A program made the position numbers and the translations under genes. A stretch of DNA of 64,000 bases. Source: Brachymonas sp049977365. GTDB lineage: Bacteria; Pseudomonadota; Gammaproteobacteria; Burkholderiales; Burkholderiaceae_C. How positions within the stretch are numbered: the first letter of the stretch is position 1; every line of letters starts with the position of its first letter. The stretch is taken from contig NZ_JBNGEN010000006.1 in NCBI RefSeq assembly GCF_049977365.1, positions 62,001 to 126,000 of the forward strand. The letters run 5' to 3'. This document shows, piece by piece, positions 16,542 through 25,911 of this stretch. The notes beneath the pieces were generated by a model that was given only the letters and a program-made list of their open reading frames with translations, was not told where the DNA came from and made no database searches.

Positions 16542-17942
16542 TCAGCTCCCCTGCAGCTGGCGCACCAGATCGAGGGCCTGCTCCACGCGGTCCACGGCAT
16601 GGATGGTCAGCCCCTCGACCTCCCTGCCCAGCTTGCGGGGCACGTTGGCGCGCGGCACGATGGCCGTGGTGAACCCCAGCTTGGCGGCTTCCCTGAGGCG
16701 TTCCTGTCCCCGTGTGGCTGGACGCACCTCGCCCGCGAGCCCCACTTCGCCGAACGCGAAGAAGCCCTTGGGCAGGGCCTTGCCGCGCAGGCTGCTGGCA
16801 ATGGCAAGCAGCACAGCCAGATCGGCCGCCGGTTCGCTGATGCGCACGCCCCCCACCGCGTTGACGAACACGTCCTGATCTCCCGTGGCCACGCCTCCGT
16901 GGCGGTGCAGCACGGCCAGCAGCATGGCCAGCCGGTCGCGCTCCAGCCCCACGCTCAGGCGGCGGGGGTTGGCTCCCGAGCCGTCGACCAGGGCCTGGAT
17001 CTCCACCAGCAGCGGGCGGCTGCCTTCGAGCGTGACCAGCACGCAGCTGCCCGGCACAGGGTCGCCGTGCGTGCTCAGGAAGATGGCACTCGGGTTGCTC
17101 ACGCCCTTGAGCCCCTTGTCCGTCATGGCGAACACGCCCATCTCGTTGACGGCGCCGAAACGGTTCTTGAACGCGCGCACCAGCCGGTAGGCGCTGTGGG
17201 TATCGCCCTCGAAATACAGCACCGTGTCCACGATGTGCTCCAGCACCCGGGGGCCGGCCAGCTGCCCGTCTTTGGTCACATGCCCCACGAGCACCACCGA
17301 CGTGCCCTGGGCCTTGGCAAAGCGGGTGAGGTGTGCGGCGCACTCGCGCACCTGGGCCACGCTGCCGGGCGCGCTCGTGAGGGCGTCGCTGTACACCGTC
17401 TGGATCGAGTCGATCACGGCCACCTGGGGCCGTTCGGCCTGCAGGGTGGCCAGAATCTTTTCGAGCTGGATCTCGGCGAGCACGCGCACCTGAGAGCCCT
17501 CCAGCCCCAGCCGGCGCGACCGCAGCGCCACCTGGGAGGCACTTTCCTCGCCGGTCACGTACAGCGTGTGCAGGCCCTGCAGCTGGAGGGCATCGAGTGC
17601 CTGCAGCAGCAGGGTCGACTTGCCGATGCCGGGATCGCCGCCGATGAGCACCACGCCGCCTTCGACCATGCCGCCCCCGAGCACGCGGTCCAGCTCGGTC
17701 AGGGTGGTGGGAGTGCGCGCCACGTCCTCGGCCCGGATGTCGGCCAGCGTGGCCACTTCCGAGGCCCCTGCGAGCGACTGGTGCCCGCCGCTGAGCCGGT
17801 TCTTGCCCACCACGCCCTGGGCGGGGTTGAGGATGGTTTCTTCCAGACTGTTCCAGGTGCCGCAGGACGGGCACTTGCCCAGCCAGCGGGGACTGACGGC
17901 ACCACAGGCGGTGCAGGTGTATTGGGATTTGGGGGCGGCCAT
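16542..17942 (-). CDS. radA: RadA, DNA repair/recombination ATPase
   Basis: RecA-related helicase-like ATPase that helps branch migration and processing of recombination intermediates. The protein is 466 aa, full length, with domains in order. First is a C4 zinc finger (Cys10, 13, 24, 27), then a RecA core with Walker A GGDPGIGKST, then the RadA-specific KNRFG motif (FKNRFGAVNEMG). Last is a Lon-protease-like C-terminal domain (FAFGEVGLAGEVRP). I took ATG 17942 because the zinc finger then begins at the expected distance. Longer in-frame starts add unconserved residues. It is divergent from wza. Confidence 0.96.
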   Translation of the reverse strand: MAAPKSQYTCTACGAVSPRWLGKCPSCGTWNSLEETILNPAQGVVGKNRLSGGHQSLAGASEVATLADIRAEDVARTPTTLTELDRVLGGGMVEGGVVLIGGDPGIGKSTLLLQALDALQLQGLHTLYVTGEESASQVALRSRRLGLEGSQVRVLAEIQLEKILATLQAERPQVAVIDSIQTVYSDALTSAPGSVAQVRECAAHLTRFAKAQGTSVVLVGHVTKDGQLAGPRVLEHIVDTVLYFEGDTHSAYRLVRAFKNRFGAVNEMGVFAMTDKGLKGVSNPSAIFLSTHGDPVPGSCVLVTLEGSRPLLVEIQALVDGSGANPRRLSVGLERDRLAMLLAVLHRHGGVATGDQDVFVNAVGGVRISEPAADLAVLLAIASSLRGKALPKGFFAFGEVGLAGEVRPATRGQERLREAAKLGFTTAIVPRANVPRKLGREVEGLTIHAVDRVEQALDLVRQLQGS

Positions 17943-18072
17943 GCGGGCATTGTAGGGAAGACGCCGCATCGCTCCGCGCGTGTCTCGGGGGGCAGCAGGG
18001 CCATGCAGACAGGCATCTCCGGGCACCGCCTGCAGGGTCGAGGGGGTTTGGGCCTATACAATCATTGCAATA

Positions 18073-18109
18073 CTCCATGGGCGCATGGGGCCATGCCCTG
18101 CCCATGGAG
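18073..18109. promoter_or_regulatory. Large double palindrome between radA and wza
   Basis: A perfect 10-bp inverted repeat (CTCCATGGGC 18073-18082, GCCCATGGAG 18100-18109) encloses a second one (GCATGG 18083-18088, CCATGC 18091-18096). It lies 43 nt before the wza start. A TACAAT at 18057-18062 just upstream may be a -10 box, which would put this structure in the wza 5' UTR. There is no T tract on either strand. It may be an operator, a cruciform or an mRNA leader structure for the export operon. Confidence 0.45.
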
Positions 18110-18152
18110 AAATAGGCATCAACCCCTCTGTGCGATCTGAGACAATCGAACG

Positions 18153-19361
18153 ATGTCGCCATTTCTCCTCAAACTTCTCATGCAGAAGAAAAGCCTTTGC
18201 CTTGCAGCCGTGGCGCTCCTCCTCGGGGGATGTGCCATTCCGGGGTCCCACCTCTCCCTTGCCAACAAGCATGTGGTGCCTCCGCCGGAAGCCCAGGCCG
18301 GTGGCACTCCCTTCGATCTCGACCGCCTCTTCGACGTGCACCTGCTCACTCCCGGCGTGATCGAGCAGCTGCAGGGAGAGCGCACCGCGCGGGACGACGC
18401 ACCGGGCAGAGCAGGGGGCGCTGCACGCTACGAATATCGCGTGGGCCCCGGCGACATTCTCAATGTCGTGGTCTGGGATCACCCCGAGCTGGGCAGCCCC
18501 ATGATCACCAATCCCACCCTGCCTTCGCAGGTGCTGAATGGCCAGAGCACGGCCACCGGAAATGAAACCGCCCGCACCGGCACCTGGGTGGACGCGCAGG
18601 GCAGCATCTTCTTCCCCTACGCGGGCAGACTGCAGGTGGCGGGGCGTACCCTGCCCGAGATCCGCTCGGCACTGGCGCGGCGGCTGGCCAAGTACATCCG
18701 CAATCCGCAGGTGGACGTGACCGTCATGGCCTTCCGGTCCCAGCGCGTCAACGTGAGCGGCGCCGTCGAAAAACCCGCCCAGCTGGCTCTCACCACCGTG
18801 CCCCTGACGCTCATGGATGCCATCAGCCAGGCCGGCGGATTCAGCAAGAATGCCGACACCACCCACGTGCGCTGGACCCATCGCGGGGTCGACCACGTGG
18901 TGTCGGTGTACGACTACATGAACCGTGGCGATGCCCGCAAGAATCCGGTCCTGGGCCCCGACGACGTGGTCTTCGTCCCGAACGGCGACCAGATGAAGGT
19001 CTACGTCATGGGCGAGGTCAAGAAGCAGAATGCCCTGCGCATGAGCGAAGGAGGCATGAGCCTGACCGATGCCCTGGCCCAGGCCGAAGGCATGAACCAG
19101 GAAATGGCCGATGCCAGCGGCGTGTTCGTCATCCGGGCACGTGCCCACGCGCAGGCGGGCCAGAAGGTGGCTGACATCTACCAGCTCAATCTGCGCGACG
19201 CCTCGGCCTTTGCGCTCGGCAACCAGTTCAAGCTCGAACCCAGCGACATCGTGTACGTCACGGTGGCGCCCATGGCCAAGTGGAACCGCGTGATCAACCA
19301 GATCCTGCCGAGTCTGACCAGCGTGGGCTGGGTGGCCACCATCTACAGTTCCGTCAAGTAA
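18153..19361 (+). CDS. wza: Wza, outer-membrane polysaccharide export lipoprotein
   Basis: Forms the octameric outer-membrane channel for group 1-type capsule or exopolysaccharide. The protein is 402 aa, with a lipoprotein signal ending in a lipobox LGGC (Cys27). Domains follow the E. coli Wza order: FDLDRLFDVHLLTPGVIEQL, the PES domain with YRVGPGDILNVVVWDHPEL, two SLBB domains (VNVSGAVEKPAQ and VYVMGEVKKQNAL), and a C-terminal amphipathic helix (KWNRVINQILPS). ATG 18153 has a weak GAGAC upstream. ATG 18180 would give a shorter signal peptide but has no Shine-Dalgarno. wzb and wzc follow. Confidence 0.95.
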   Translation: MSPFLLKLLMQKKSLCLAAVALLLGGCAIPGSHLSLANKHVVPPPEAQAGGTPFDLDRLFDVHLLTPGVIEQLQGERTARDDAPGRAGGAARYEYRVGPGDILNVVVWDHPELGSPMITNPTLPSQVLNGQSTATGNETARTGTWVDAQGSIFFPYAGRLQVAGRTLPEIRSALARRLAKYIRNPQVDVTVMAFRSQRVNVSGAVEKPAQLALTTVPLTLMDAISQAGGFSKNADTTHVRWTHRGVDHVVSVYDYMNRGDARKNPVLGPDDVVFVPNGDQMKVYVMGEVKKQNALRMSEGGMSLTDALAQAEGMNQEMADASGVFVIRARAHAQAGQKVADIYQLNLRDASAFALGNQFKLEPSDIVYVTVAPMAKWNRVINQILPSLTSVGWVATIYSSVK

Positions 19362-19370
19362 CCCGGGGTG

Positions 19371-19416
19371 CCCCGAGCCCCGCAGGGGCGAGGGGAGCCT
19401 TTCCTTCCTTCTTTCC
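19371..19416 (+). terminator. GC-rich hairpin and pyrimidine tract between wza and wzb
   Basis: CCCCGAGCCCC (19371-19381) folds on GGGGCGAGGGG (19385-19395) with a tandem G-A mismatch and a 3-nt loop. A C/T-rich stretch with several TTCC/TTTCC runs follows. It looks like a partial terminator or attenuator that could make wza more abundant than wzb-wzc. The tract is not pure T, so termination is inferred. Confidence 0.35.
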
Positions 19417-19435
19417 TCGCTTCTTCCGCTTACCC

Positions 19436-19876
19436 ATGTTCAACAGGATTCTGGTGGTCTGTATCGGCAACATCTGTCGCTCGCCCCTGGCCGAGGCGGC
19501 TCTGCGCCAGCTGGCGCCGGTCGGGGTCAGCGTGCAGTCGGCAGGGCTGGGGGCTCTGGTGGGGCAACCCGCCGATCCCGAGTCGCTGCGCCAGGGGCAG
19601 CTCCATGGGCTGGACCTGAGCCAGCACGTCGCCCGGCAGCTCACGCCCGCCCTCTGCGCCGAGAGCGACCTCATCCTGGTCATGGAAGACGAACATGTCG
19701 ATGCGGTCTGTCGGCTCAGCCCCAGCGCGCGCGGCAAGGTCATGCTGCTGGGCCGCTGGGAAAGCGGCAAGCAGATACCCGATCCCTACCGCAAGAGTGC
19801 CGAAGTCTTCGCCGATACCTACCAACTGATTGCAGCTTCCTCCGAGCAATGGGCCCGGAAGATGCAGTGGATCTGA
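19436..19876 (+). CDS. wzb: Wzb, low-molecular-weight protein tyrosine phosphatase
   Basis: Cytoplasmic phosphatase that removes phosphate from the tyrosine-rich tail of the Wzc kinase, a cycle needed for polymer export. The protein is 146 aa, with the active-site loop VVCIGNICRSP (nucleophile Cys9, Arg15, Ser16) right at the N-terminus and the general-acid DPY motif at about residues 116-118. ATG 19436 has no Shine-Dalgarno; the leader is a long pyrimidine-rich stretch. It lies 21 nt before wzc. Confidence 0.95.
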   Translation: MFNRILVVCIGNICRSPLAEAALRQLAPVGVSVQSAGLGALVGQPADPESLRQGQLHGLDLSQHVARQLTPALCAESDLILVMEDEHVDAVCRLSPSARGKVMLLGRWESGKQIPDPYRKSAEVFADTYQLIAASSEQWARKMQWI

Positions 19877-19897
19877 TTTCTCCAAGATTCCTTCCCT

Positions 19898-22078
19898 ATG
19901 TCCTCCACGACGCATACCGCATCCCGCACGCAGGAAACCGATGACGAAATCGATCTGCGCAAGCTCTTCCACGCCATTCTGATCAACCGGTTCTGGATCG
20001 TCCTGAGCCTTCTGGTGGGGCTGGTGCTGGGCGTGATCTACGCCTTTGCCACCACGCCGGTCTACCAGGCCAATGCGTTGCTGCAGATCGAGCCCAAGAA
20101 CAAGAACTCCCTGCTCGGCGATCTCAAGAATCTGCCTCTGGGTGGCGACACCAAGGGCGACGCCGATGCTGAAATCCAGATCATCCGTTCCCGCCTCGTG
20201 CTGGGCAACACGGTCTCGGCGCTGCATCTGGCCACGGAGCCGGTGTATGTACCGCCGCCCTTCTACACGCGCATGTTTGCCGATTCCGCACCCCGGCAAC
20301 CCCGGCTGGGGCTGGAGCAGTTCGTGGCGCCAGCGGCCCTGCATCATGAAAAGTTCAGCATCGTGTTCAAGGATGCAGCAGGACACTATCAGCTGACTTT
20401 GCCGTCCGGCAAGGAATACACCGGCAGCACCGGCAATGTGCTCTCCACCCCCGAAGGCGTGGTCGTGCTGCTGGCGCCCTCGGCCGTGCAGACGGGCGAT
20501 GTCTTCGAGGTGCGCCCCGTGAGCGAACAGGAAGCGCTGGAGCGCCTGTCCAAGAACCTGATGGTGGGCGAAAACGGCAAGAACACCAACATCCTGGGCC
20601 TGCAGCTCAACGACTACAGCCCCGACAATGCCCGCCGCGTGCTCGACACCATCGTCGACCTCTACGTCAAGCAGAACAGGGAATATGCCGCCCAGGTGGA
20701 CGGCGCCAGCCTCGGATTCCTGGAGCAGCAGCTGCCCAAGACCCGCGAGGCCCTGGACCGTGCCGAAAACGCCTACAACGCCTACCGCCACAAGAACGCC
20801 ACCGTGGACGTCACCGTGGAATCCAAGGGGCTCATCGAAGGGCTCAACCAGCTCGAAATGCAGCTCACGGACCTGAAGGTCAAGGAAACCGAAGTCACCC
20901 GGCTCTACACGCCCGACCACCCCATGGCGCAGGCCATTGCCGAGAAGAAGCAGATCCTGGAGAAGGCCCGCAAGCAGCTCCTGTCCAAGATCGAGGGCAT
21001 GCCCGGCACCCAGCAGGACGTCATCCGCCTCAAGCGCAATGTCGACATCCAGCAGGCCATCTATCTCCAGCTGCTCAACAAGCAGCAGGAACTGGGCATT
21101 TCCCAGGCCAGCAAGATCGGCAACGTCCGCGTCATCGACCGTGCCCAGACCCTGGACAAGCCCGTCAAGCCGCAGAAGGCTCTTGTCATTCTGGCAGCGA
21201 CCCTTGGCCTTGGCTTTCTGGCCGTGCTGGTCGTGATCATGCGCACGCTCTTCCGCCAGGGCATCGACGATGCCGAGGATCTGGAGAGCATCGGCATTCC
21301 GGTGCTGGCTTCTGTGCCCTTCTCCGAGATTCAGCGCAAGCGCGACAAGATTCTCAAGTACCTGCGCAAGCGCAACAAGAATGTCCGCTCGGACTTCCTG
21401 CTGGCTGCGAGCAAGCCCGACGACATTGCCGTGGAAGCCCTGCGGGCGCTGCGCACCAGCCTGTACTTCTCCATGATGGAGGCACGCAACAACATCCTGA
21501 TGGTGACCGGGGCCACCCTCAAGGTGGGCAAGACCTTCATCAGTGCCAACCTGGCCACGGTGATGGCGCAGTCCGGCAAGCGCGTGGTGCTGATCGATGC
21601 CGACATGCGCAAGGGCTACCTCCACGAGCTCCTGCGCATGGAGGTCGAGGACGGGCTGGCGGACTATCTGGCGCAGAGCGGGGAAGGCAAGCCCCATGTG
21701 CGCGCCACCGAGGTGGCCAACCTGTCGTTCCTTTCGCAGGGCCATCTCAAGGACGGCAACAATCCGGCCGAGCTGCTGGGCCATGCCCGCATGCAGACCC
21801 TGCTGGAGCAGCTGGCCGCAGAGTTCGACTACGTGATCCTCGACGCACCGCCGGCCCTGGCCGTCACCGATGCCAACATCCTGGGGCAGCATGCCGGAAC
21901 GGTGATCGGCGTCACGCGCTTCGAGATGACCACCCTCAAGGAAGTCGAGATGATGCTCAGCCGTCTCTCCAACAACCACATCGCGCTCACGGGCACGATC
22001 CTCAACGGCATCCAGCGCACTGCCGCGACCTACCACACCTACAAGGCCTACACCCACTACAAGAAGGACGAGGCCTGA
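19898..22078 (+). CDS. wzc: Wzc, polysaccharide co-polymerase and BY-type tyrosine kinase
   Basis: Inner-membrane protein of 726 aa that controls chain length and autophosphorylates on tyrosine. It has an N-terminal Wzz domain with span 1 (WIVLSLLVGLVLGVIYAF), a periplasmic coiled-coil region (about residues 190-410) and a second span near residue 425-450. The C-terminal cytoplasmic kinase has Walker A GATLKVGKT (Lys545), Walker A' VVLIDADMRKG (Asp567, Asp569) and Walker B VILDAPPA (Asp649). The tail TYHTYKAYTHYKK carries four tyrosines, the usual phosphorylation cluster. There is no clear Shine-Dalgarno. A strong terminator follows. No flippase or polymerase gene is next to it. Confidence 0.95.
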   Translation: MSSTTHTASRTQETDDEIDLRKLFHAILINRFWIVLSLLVGLVLGVIYAFATTPVYQANALLQIEPKNKNSLLGDLKNLPLGGDTKGDADAEIQIIRSRLVLGNTVSALHLATEPVYVPPPFYTRMFADSAPRQPRLGLEQFVAPAALHHEKFSIVFKDAAGHYQLTLPSGKEYTGSTGNVLSTPEGVVVLLAPSAVQTGDVFEVRPVSEQEALERLSKNLMVGENGKNTNILGLQLNDYSPDNARRVLDTIVDLYVKQNREYAAQVDGASLGFLEQQLPKTREALDRAENAYNAYRHKNATVDVTVESKGLIEGLNQLEMQLTDLKVKETEVTRLYTPDHPMAQAIAEKKQILEKARKQLLSKIEGMPGTQQDVIRLKRNVDIQQAIYLQLLNKQQELGISQASKIGNVRVIDRAQTLDKPVKPQKALVILAATLGLGFLAVLVVIMRTLFRQGIDDAEDLESIGIPVLASVPFSEIQRKRDKILKYLRKRNKNVRSDFLLAASKPDDIAVEALRALRTSLYFSMMEARNNILMVTGATLKVGKTFISANLATVMAQSGKRVVLIDADMRKGYLHELLRMEVEDGLADYLAQSGEGKPHVRATEVANLSFLSQGHLKDGNNPAELLGHARMQTLLEQLAAEFDYVILDAPPALAVTDANILGQHAGTVIGVTRFEMTTLKEVEMMLSRLSNNHIALTGTILNGIQRTAATYHTYKAYTHYKKDEA

Positions 22079-22128
22079 GACGGAAGCGCCCCCATGGCAA
22101 GGCCCAGCCGAAGGGCCACCCCGCAAAG

Positions 22129-22150
22129 GGGCCCGCATGCGGGCCCTTTT
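22129..22150 (+). terminator. Rho-independent terminator after wzc
   Basis: GGGCCCG (22129-22135), loop CATG, CGGGCCC (22140-22146), then TTTT at 22147-22150. It closes the wza-wzb-wzc operon and lies between convergent genes, so it may also help end the lysR transcript. Confidence 0.8.
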
Positions 22151-22189
22151 GTCATTCTGTCAGCCTGCGGAGGATGAGGCAGGTGCCTC

Positions 22190-23107
22190 TCATACCATGG
22201 GGGGCAGGGCCTCGCCGCCCAGCTCCGTGGCCAGAAAGTCGATGAGCAGGCGCACCTTGGGGGCGAGGTGGCGGCGGCTGGCGTAGACGGCGTCGATGCC
22301 CAGCAGGTGGTGGGTGTCGTCGGCACAGAGGGGCACCAGGGTGCCGGCCTGCAGCGCACGTTCCACGATGAAGTCCGGCTCGTAGAGAATGCCTTCGCCA
22401 GCGACGGCCATGGCCACGCAGGTGTCCCCGTTGTTGCTCCGGAAAGCCGGAGCCACGCGCACCGTCAGCGGGGCTGCGCGTGCCTCCTGGCGGCGGAACA
22501 CCCATTCGTCCCGTGCGGTTCCCACCAGGTGTCCCAGCAGGCGGTGGTGCGGCAGCTCTACCGGCGATGCAGGGGTGCCTGCGCGGGCCAGGTAGGCCGG
22601 CGAGGCGCACAGCCGCATGCGGGCCTGCCCGAGGCGGCGGGCGATCAGGTGCGGGCCCGGCTGGTGGGAGATGCGGATGGCCAGATCGAGCCCCTCGTGG
22701 GCCAGGTCGGCAAACAGGTCCGAGAGCGTCACTTCCAGCTGCACCTGCGGATGCAGGGCGGCAAAGCGGGACCACAGCGGCGCCAGCCGGCACAGGCCGT
22801 AGCTCACCGGCACACTCACGCGCAGCACGCCCATGGCCTTGCCGTGGTGTGCGCTCAGCTCGGCCTCGGCGGCGTCGAGTTCGGCCAGCAGGGTCCTGCA
22901 GCGGGCATGGAAGCGCTCGCCGTCGGCCGTGAGGGAGAGCCGGCGGGTGGTGCGGTGCAGCAGGCGCACGCCGAGCCGGGCCTCCAGCTCTGCCACCTGC
23001 CGCGACACGGCGGCCTTGGAACTGTCCAGCGCCTCGGCGGCCGCGACAAAGCTGCCGCTGTCCACCACCTGCACAAAGGCCCGCATCTGTTGGAATCTGT
23101 CGCTCAT
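22190..23107 (-). CDS. LysR-family transcriptional regulator
   Basis: LTTR of 305 aa. It has an N-terminal winged HTH (MRAFVQVVDSGSFVAAAEAL, then SSKAAVSRQVAELEARLGVR) and a C-terminal periplasmic-binding-like effector domain (GVLRVSVPVSYGLCRLAP). The start codon at 23107 was chosen because the HTH then begins at residue 4-8 as usual. It is divergent from the DODA dioxygenase gene across a 158-nt gap that holds a T-N11-A dyad, so it likely controls that gene and itself. The effector is unknown. Confidence 0.92.
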   Translation of the reverse strand: MSDRFQQMRAFVQVVDSGSFVAAAEALDSSKAAVSRQVAELEARLGVRLLHRTTRRLSLTADGERFHARCRTLLAELDAAEAELSAHHGKAMGVLRVSVPVSYGLCRLAPLWSRFAALHPQVQLEVTLSDLFADLAHEGLDLAIRISHQPGPHLIARRLGQARMRLCASPAYLARAGTPASPVELPHHRLLGHLVGTARDEWVFRRQEARAAPLTVRVAPAFRSNNGDTCVAMAVAGEGILYEPDFIVERALQAGTLVPLCADDTHHLLGIDAVYASRRHLAPKVRLLIDFLATELGGEALPPMV

Positions 23108-23108
23108 C

Positions 23109-23125
23109 GTTCGTATTATCGGAAC
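23109..23125. promoter_or_regulatory. LysR-type operator candidate
   Basis: GTTC-N9-GAAC (23109-23112 and 23122-23125) is a T-N11-A dyad, the usual LTTR recognition pattern. It starts one base upstream of the lysR start codon, so a bound regulator would block its own gene. The regulator's role on the divergent dioxygenase is inferred. Confidence 0.4.
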
Positions 23126-23265
23126 AATGTGTTGAAGATTTCCATCTTTATCTCTCCTGCTGCTGCCAATACATTCAAGCCATCGCGCACCGTGCGCTGC
23201 GCCCATGCCCCCATCAAGGCGCGGGCGTCCCACGGGCATCCGTTCTGATCTCTGGAGTGATTGCC

Positions 23266-24138
23266 ATGTCTGCTTCTTCCGTCTCTGCCCCCGTGGCTCC
23301 GGCTGCTGCCGGCACGCGCCTGCCGGTGTTCTACATTTCCCATGGCGGCGGCCCCTGGCCGTGGATGGCGGGCATGGTCCAGGGGCCCTACGCGCGGCTG
23401 GCCCAGTCGCTGGCGCGTCTGCCTGCCGATGCCGGTGGGGCGCCGCGTGCCATTCTGATGGTGTCGGCACACTGGGAGGAGCCTGCCTTCACGGTGCAGG
23501 CCCATCCGCACCCGCCCATGGTCTATGACTACTACGGCTTTCCGCAGGATACGTATGCGATCGAGTACCCCGCGCCGGGCGATGCGGCCCTGACGCGGCG
23601 CGTGGTGGAACTGCTGCAGACGGCCGGGCTGCCCGTGGCGGTCGATGCCGAGCGCGGCTTCGACCACGGCATGTTCGCCCCCATGGCCGTGGCCTATCCG
23701 CGCGCCGACATGCCCGTGGTGCAGCTCTCTCTGCGCACGGGGCTCGATCCCGCCGAGCACCTGGCGCTGGGCCGGGCGCTGGCGCCGCTGCGTGACGAGG
23801 GCATCCTCATCATCGGCAGCGGGCTGAGCTACCACAACCTGCGCGCCTTCGGGCCGGCGGCGCTGGGGGCGTCGAGCGCGTTCGACCAGTGGCTGCGCAC
23901 CACCATGGCGCTGCCCGCCGCAGAGCGCGAAGCGGCCCTGCGCCACTGGGAGCAGGCCCCGGCGGCCCGGCTGGCCCATCCGCGCGAGGAGCATCTGCTG
24001 CCGCTCATGGTCGCGACCGGAGCCGCCCCCGACGAGGTGGGCGAGCTGGTCTATCACGAAGACCGCTTCATGGGCGGCGTCACGGCGTCGAGCTTCCGGC
24101 TGGGAGCACCCGCCCGGCAGGCACCTGCCGCAGCCTGA
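23266..24138 (+). CDS. DODA/LigB-type extradiol dioxygenase family protein
   Basis: Class III extradiol ring-cleavage dioxygenase family (4,5-DOPA dioxygenase, YgiD type), 290 aa. It shows the N-terminal FYISHGGGPWPW with a metal-binding His, SAHWEEP with the second His, FDHGMFAPM, and GSGLSYHNLR near residue 190. In many bacteria the physiological substrate of these proteins is unknown. ATG 23266 has GGAG at 8 nt; an upstream in-frame GTG (23257) is less well placed. It is divergent from the LysR gene that probably regulates it. Confidence 0.9.
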   Translation: MSASSVSAPVAPAAAGTRLPVFYISHGGGPWPWMAGMVQGPYARLAQSLARLPADAGGAPRAILMVSAHWEEPAFTVQAHPHPPMVYDYYGFPQDTYAIEYPAPGDAALTRRVVELLQTAGLPVAVDAERGFDHGMFAPMAVAYPRADMPVVQLSLRTGLDPAEHLALGRALAPLRDEGILIIGSGLSYHNLRAFGPAALGASSAFDQWLRTTMALPAAEREAALRHWEQAPAARLAHPREEHLLPLMVATGAAPDEVGELVYHEDRFMGGVTASSFRLGAPARQAPAAA

Positions 24139-24286
24139 TCGGCCCCTCCCGCAGGGCACCCCGGCATCGGCGCAGGTGGGGCGGGGAGGGGACGGGAGGT
24201 GCAGGCCCGGGCGGGACACAAATTCCGACGCAGACGCTCCCCCGGCCCCGCCATGTGCGGCAATGGAAATTAAGATGCATGCATCC

Positions 24287-24320
24287 GGCCACACCCCTGT
24301 GGCCGCCTTGCCATTTTTCC
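24287..24320 (+). promoter_or_regulatory. Stem-loop with T-rich tail in the hsdM leader
   Basis: GGCCAC (24287-24292) and GTGGCC (24299-24304) form a 6-bp stem. Nine nt later a T-rich run (ATTTTTCCTTTTCC) begins. It lies 45-62 nt upstream of hsdM. It could be a terminator for the dioxygenase gene or an attenuator in front of the restriction operon. The TAAGAT at about 24271 is a possible -10 without a clear -35. Confidence 0.35.
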
Positions 24321-24348
24321 TTTTCCTTCCATTCCGCTCACGGGCCCC

Positions 24349-25900
<1,552 letters not shown>

Positions 25901-25911
<11 letters not shown>

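Noticed and set aside
19430..22138. A 902-codon open frame antisense to wzb and wzc
   Set aside because: It is a shadow of two clear genes. The product has no recognisable domain.
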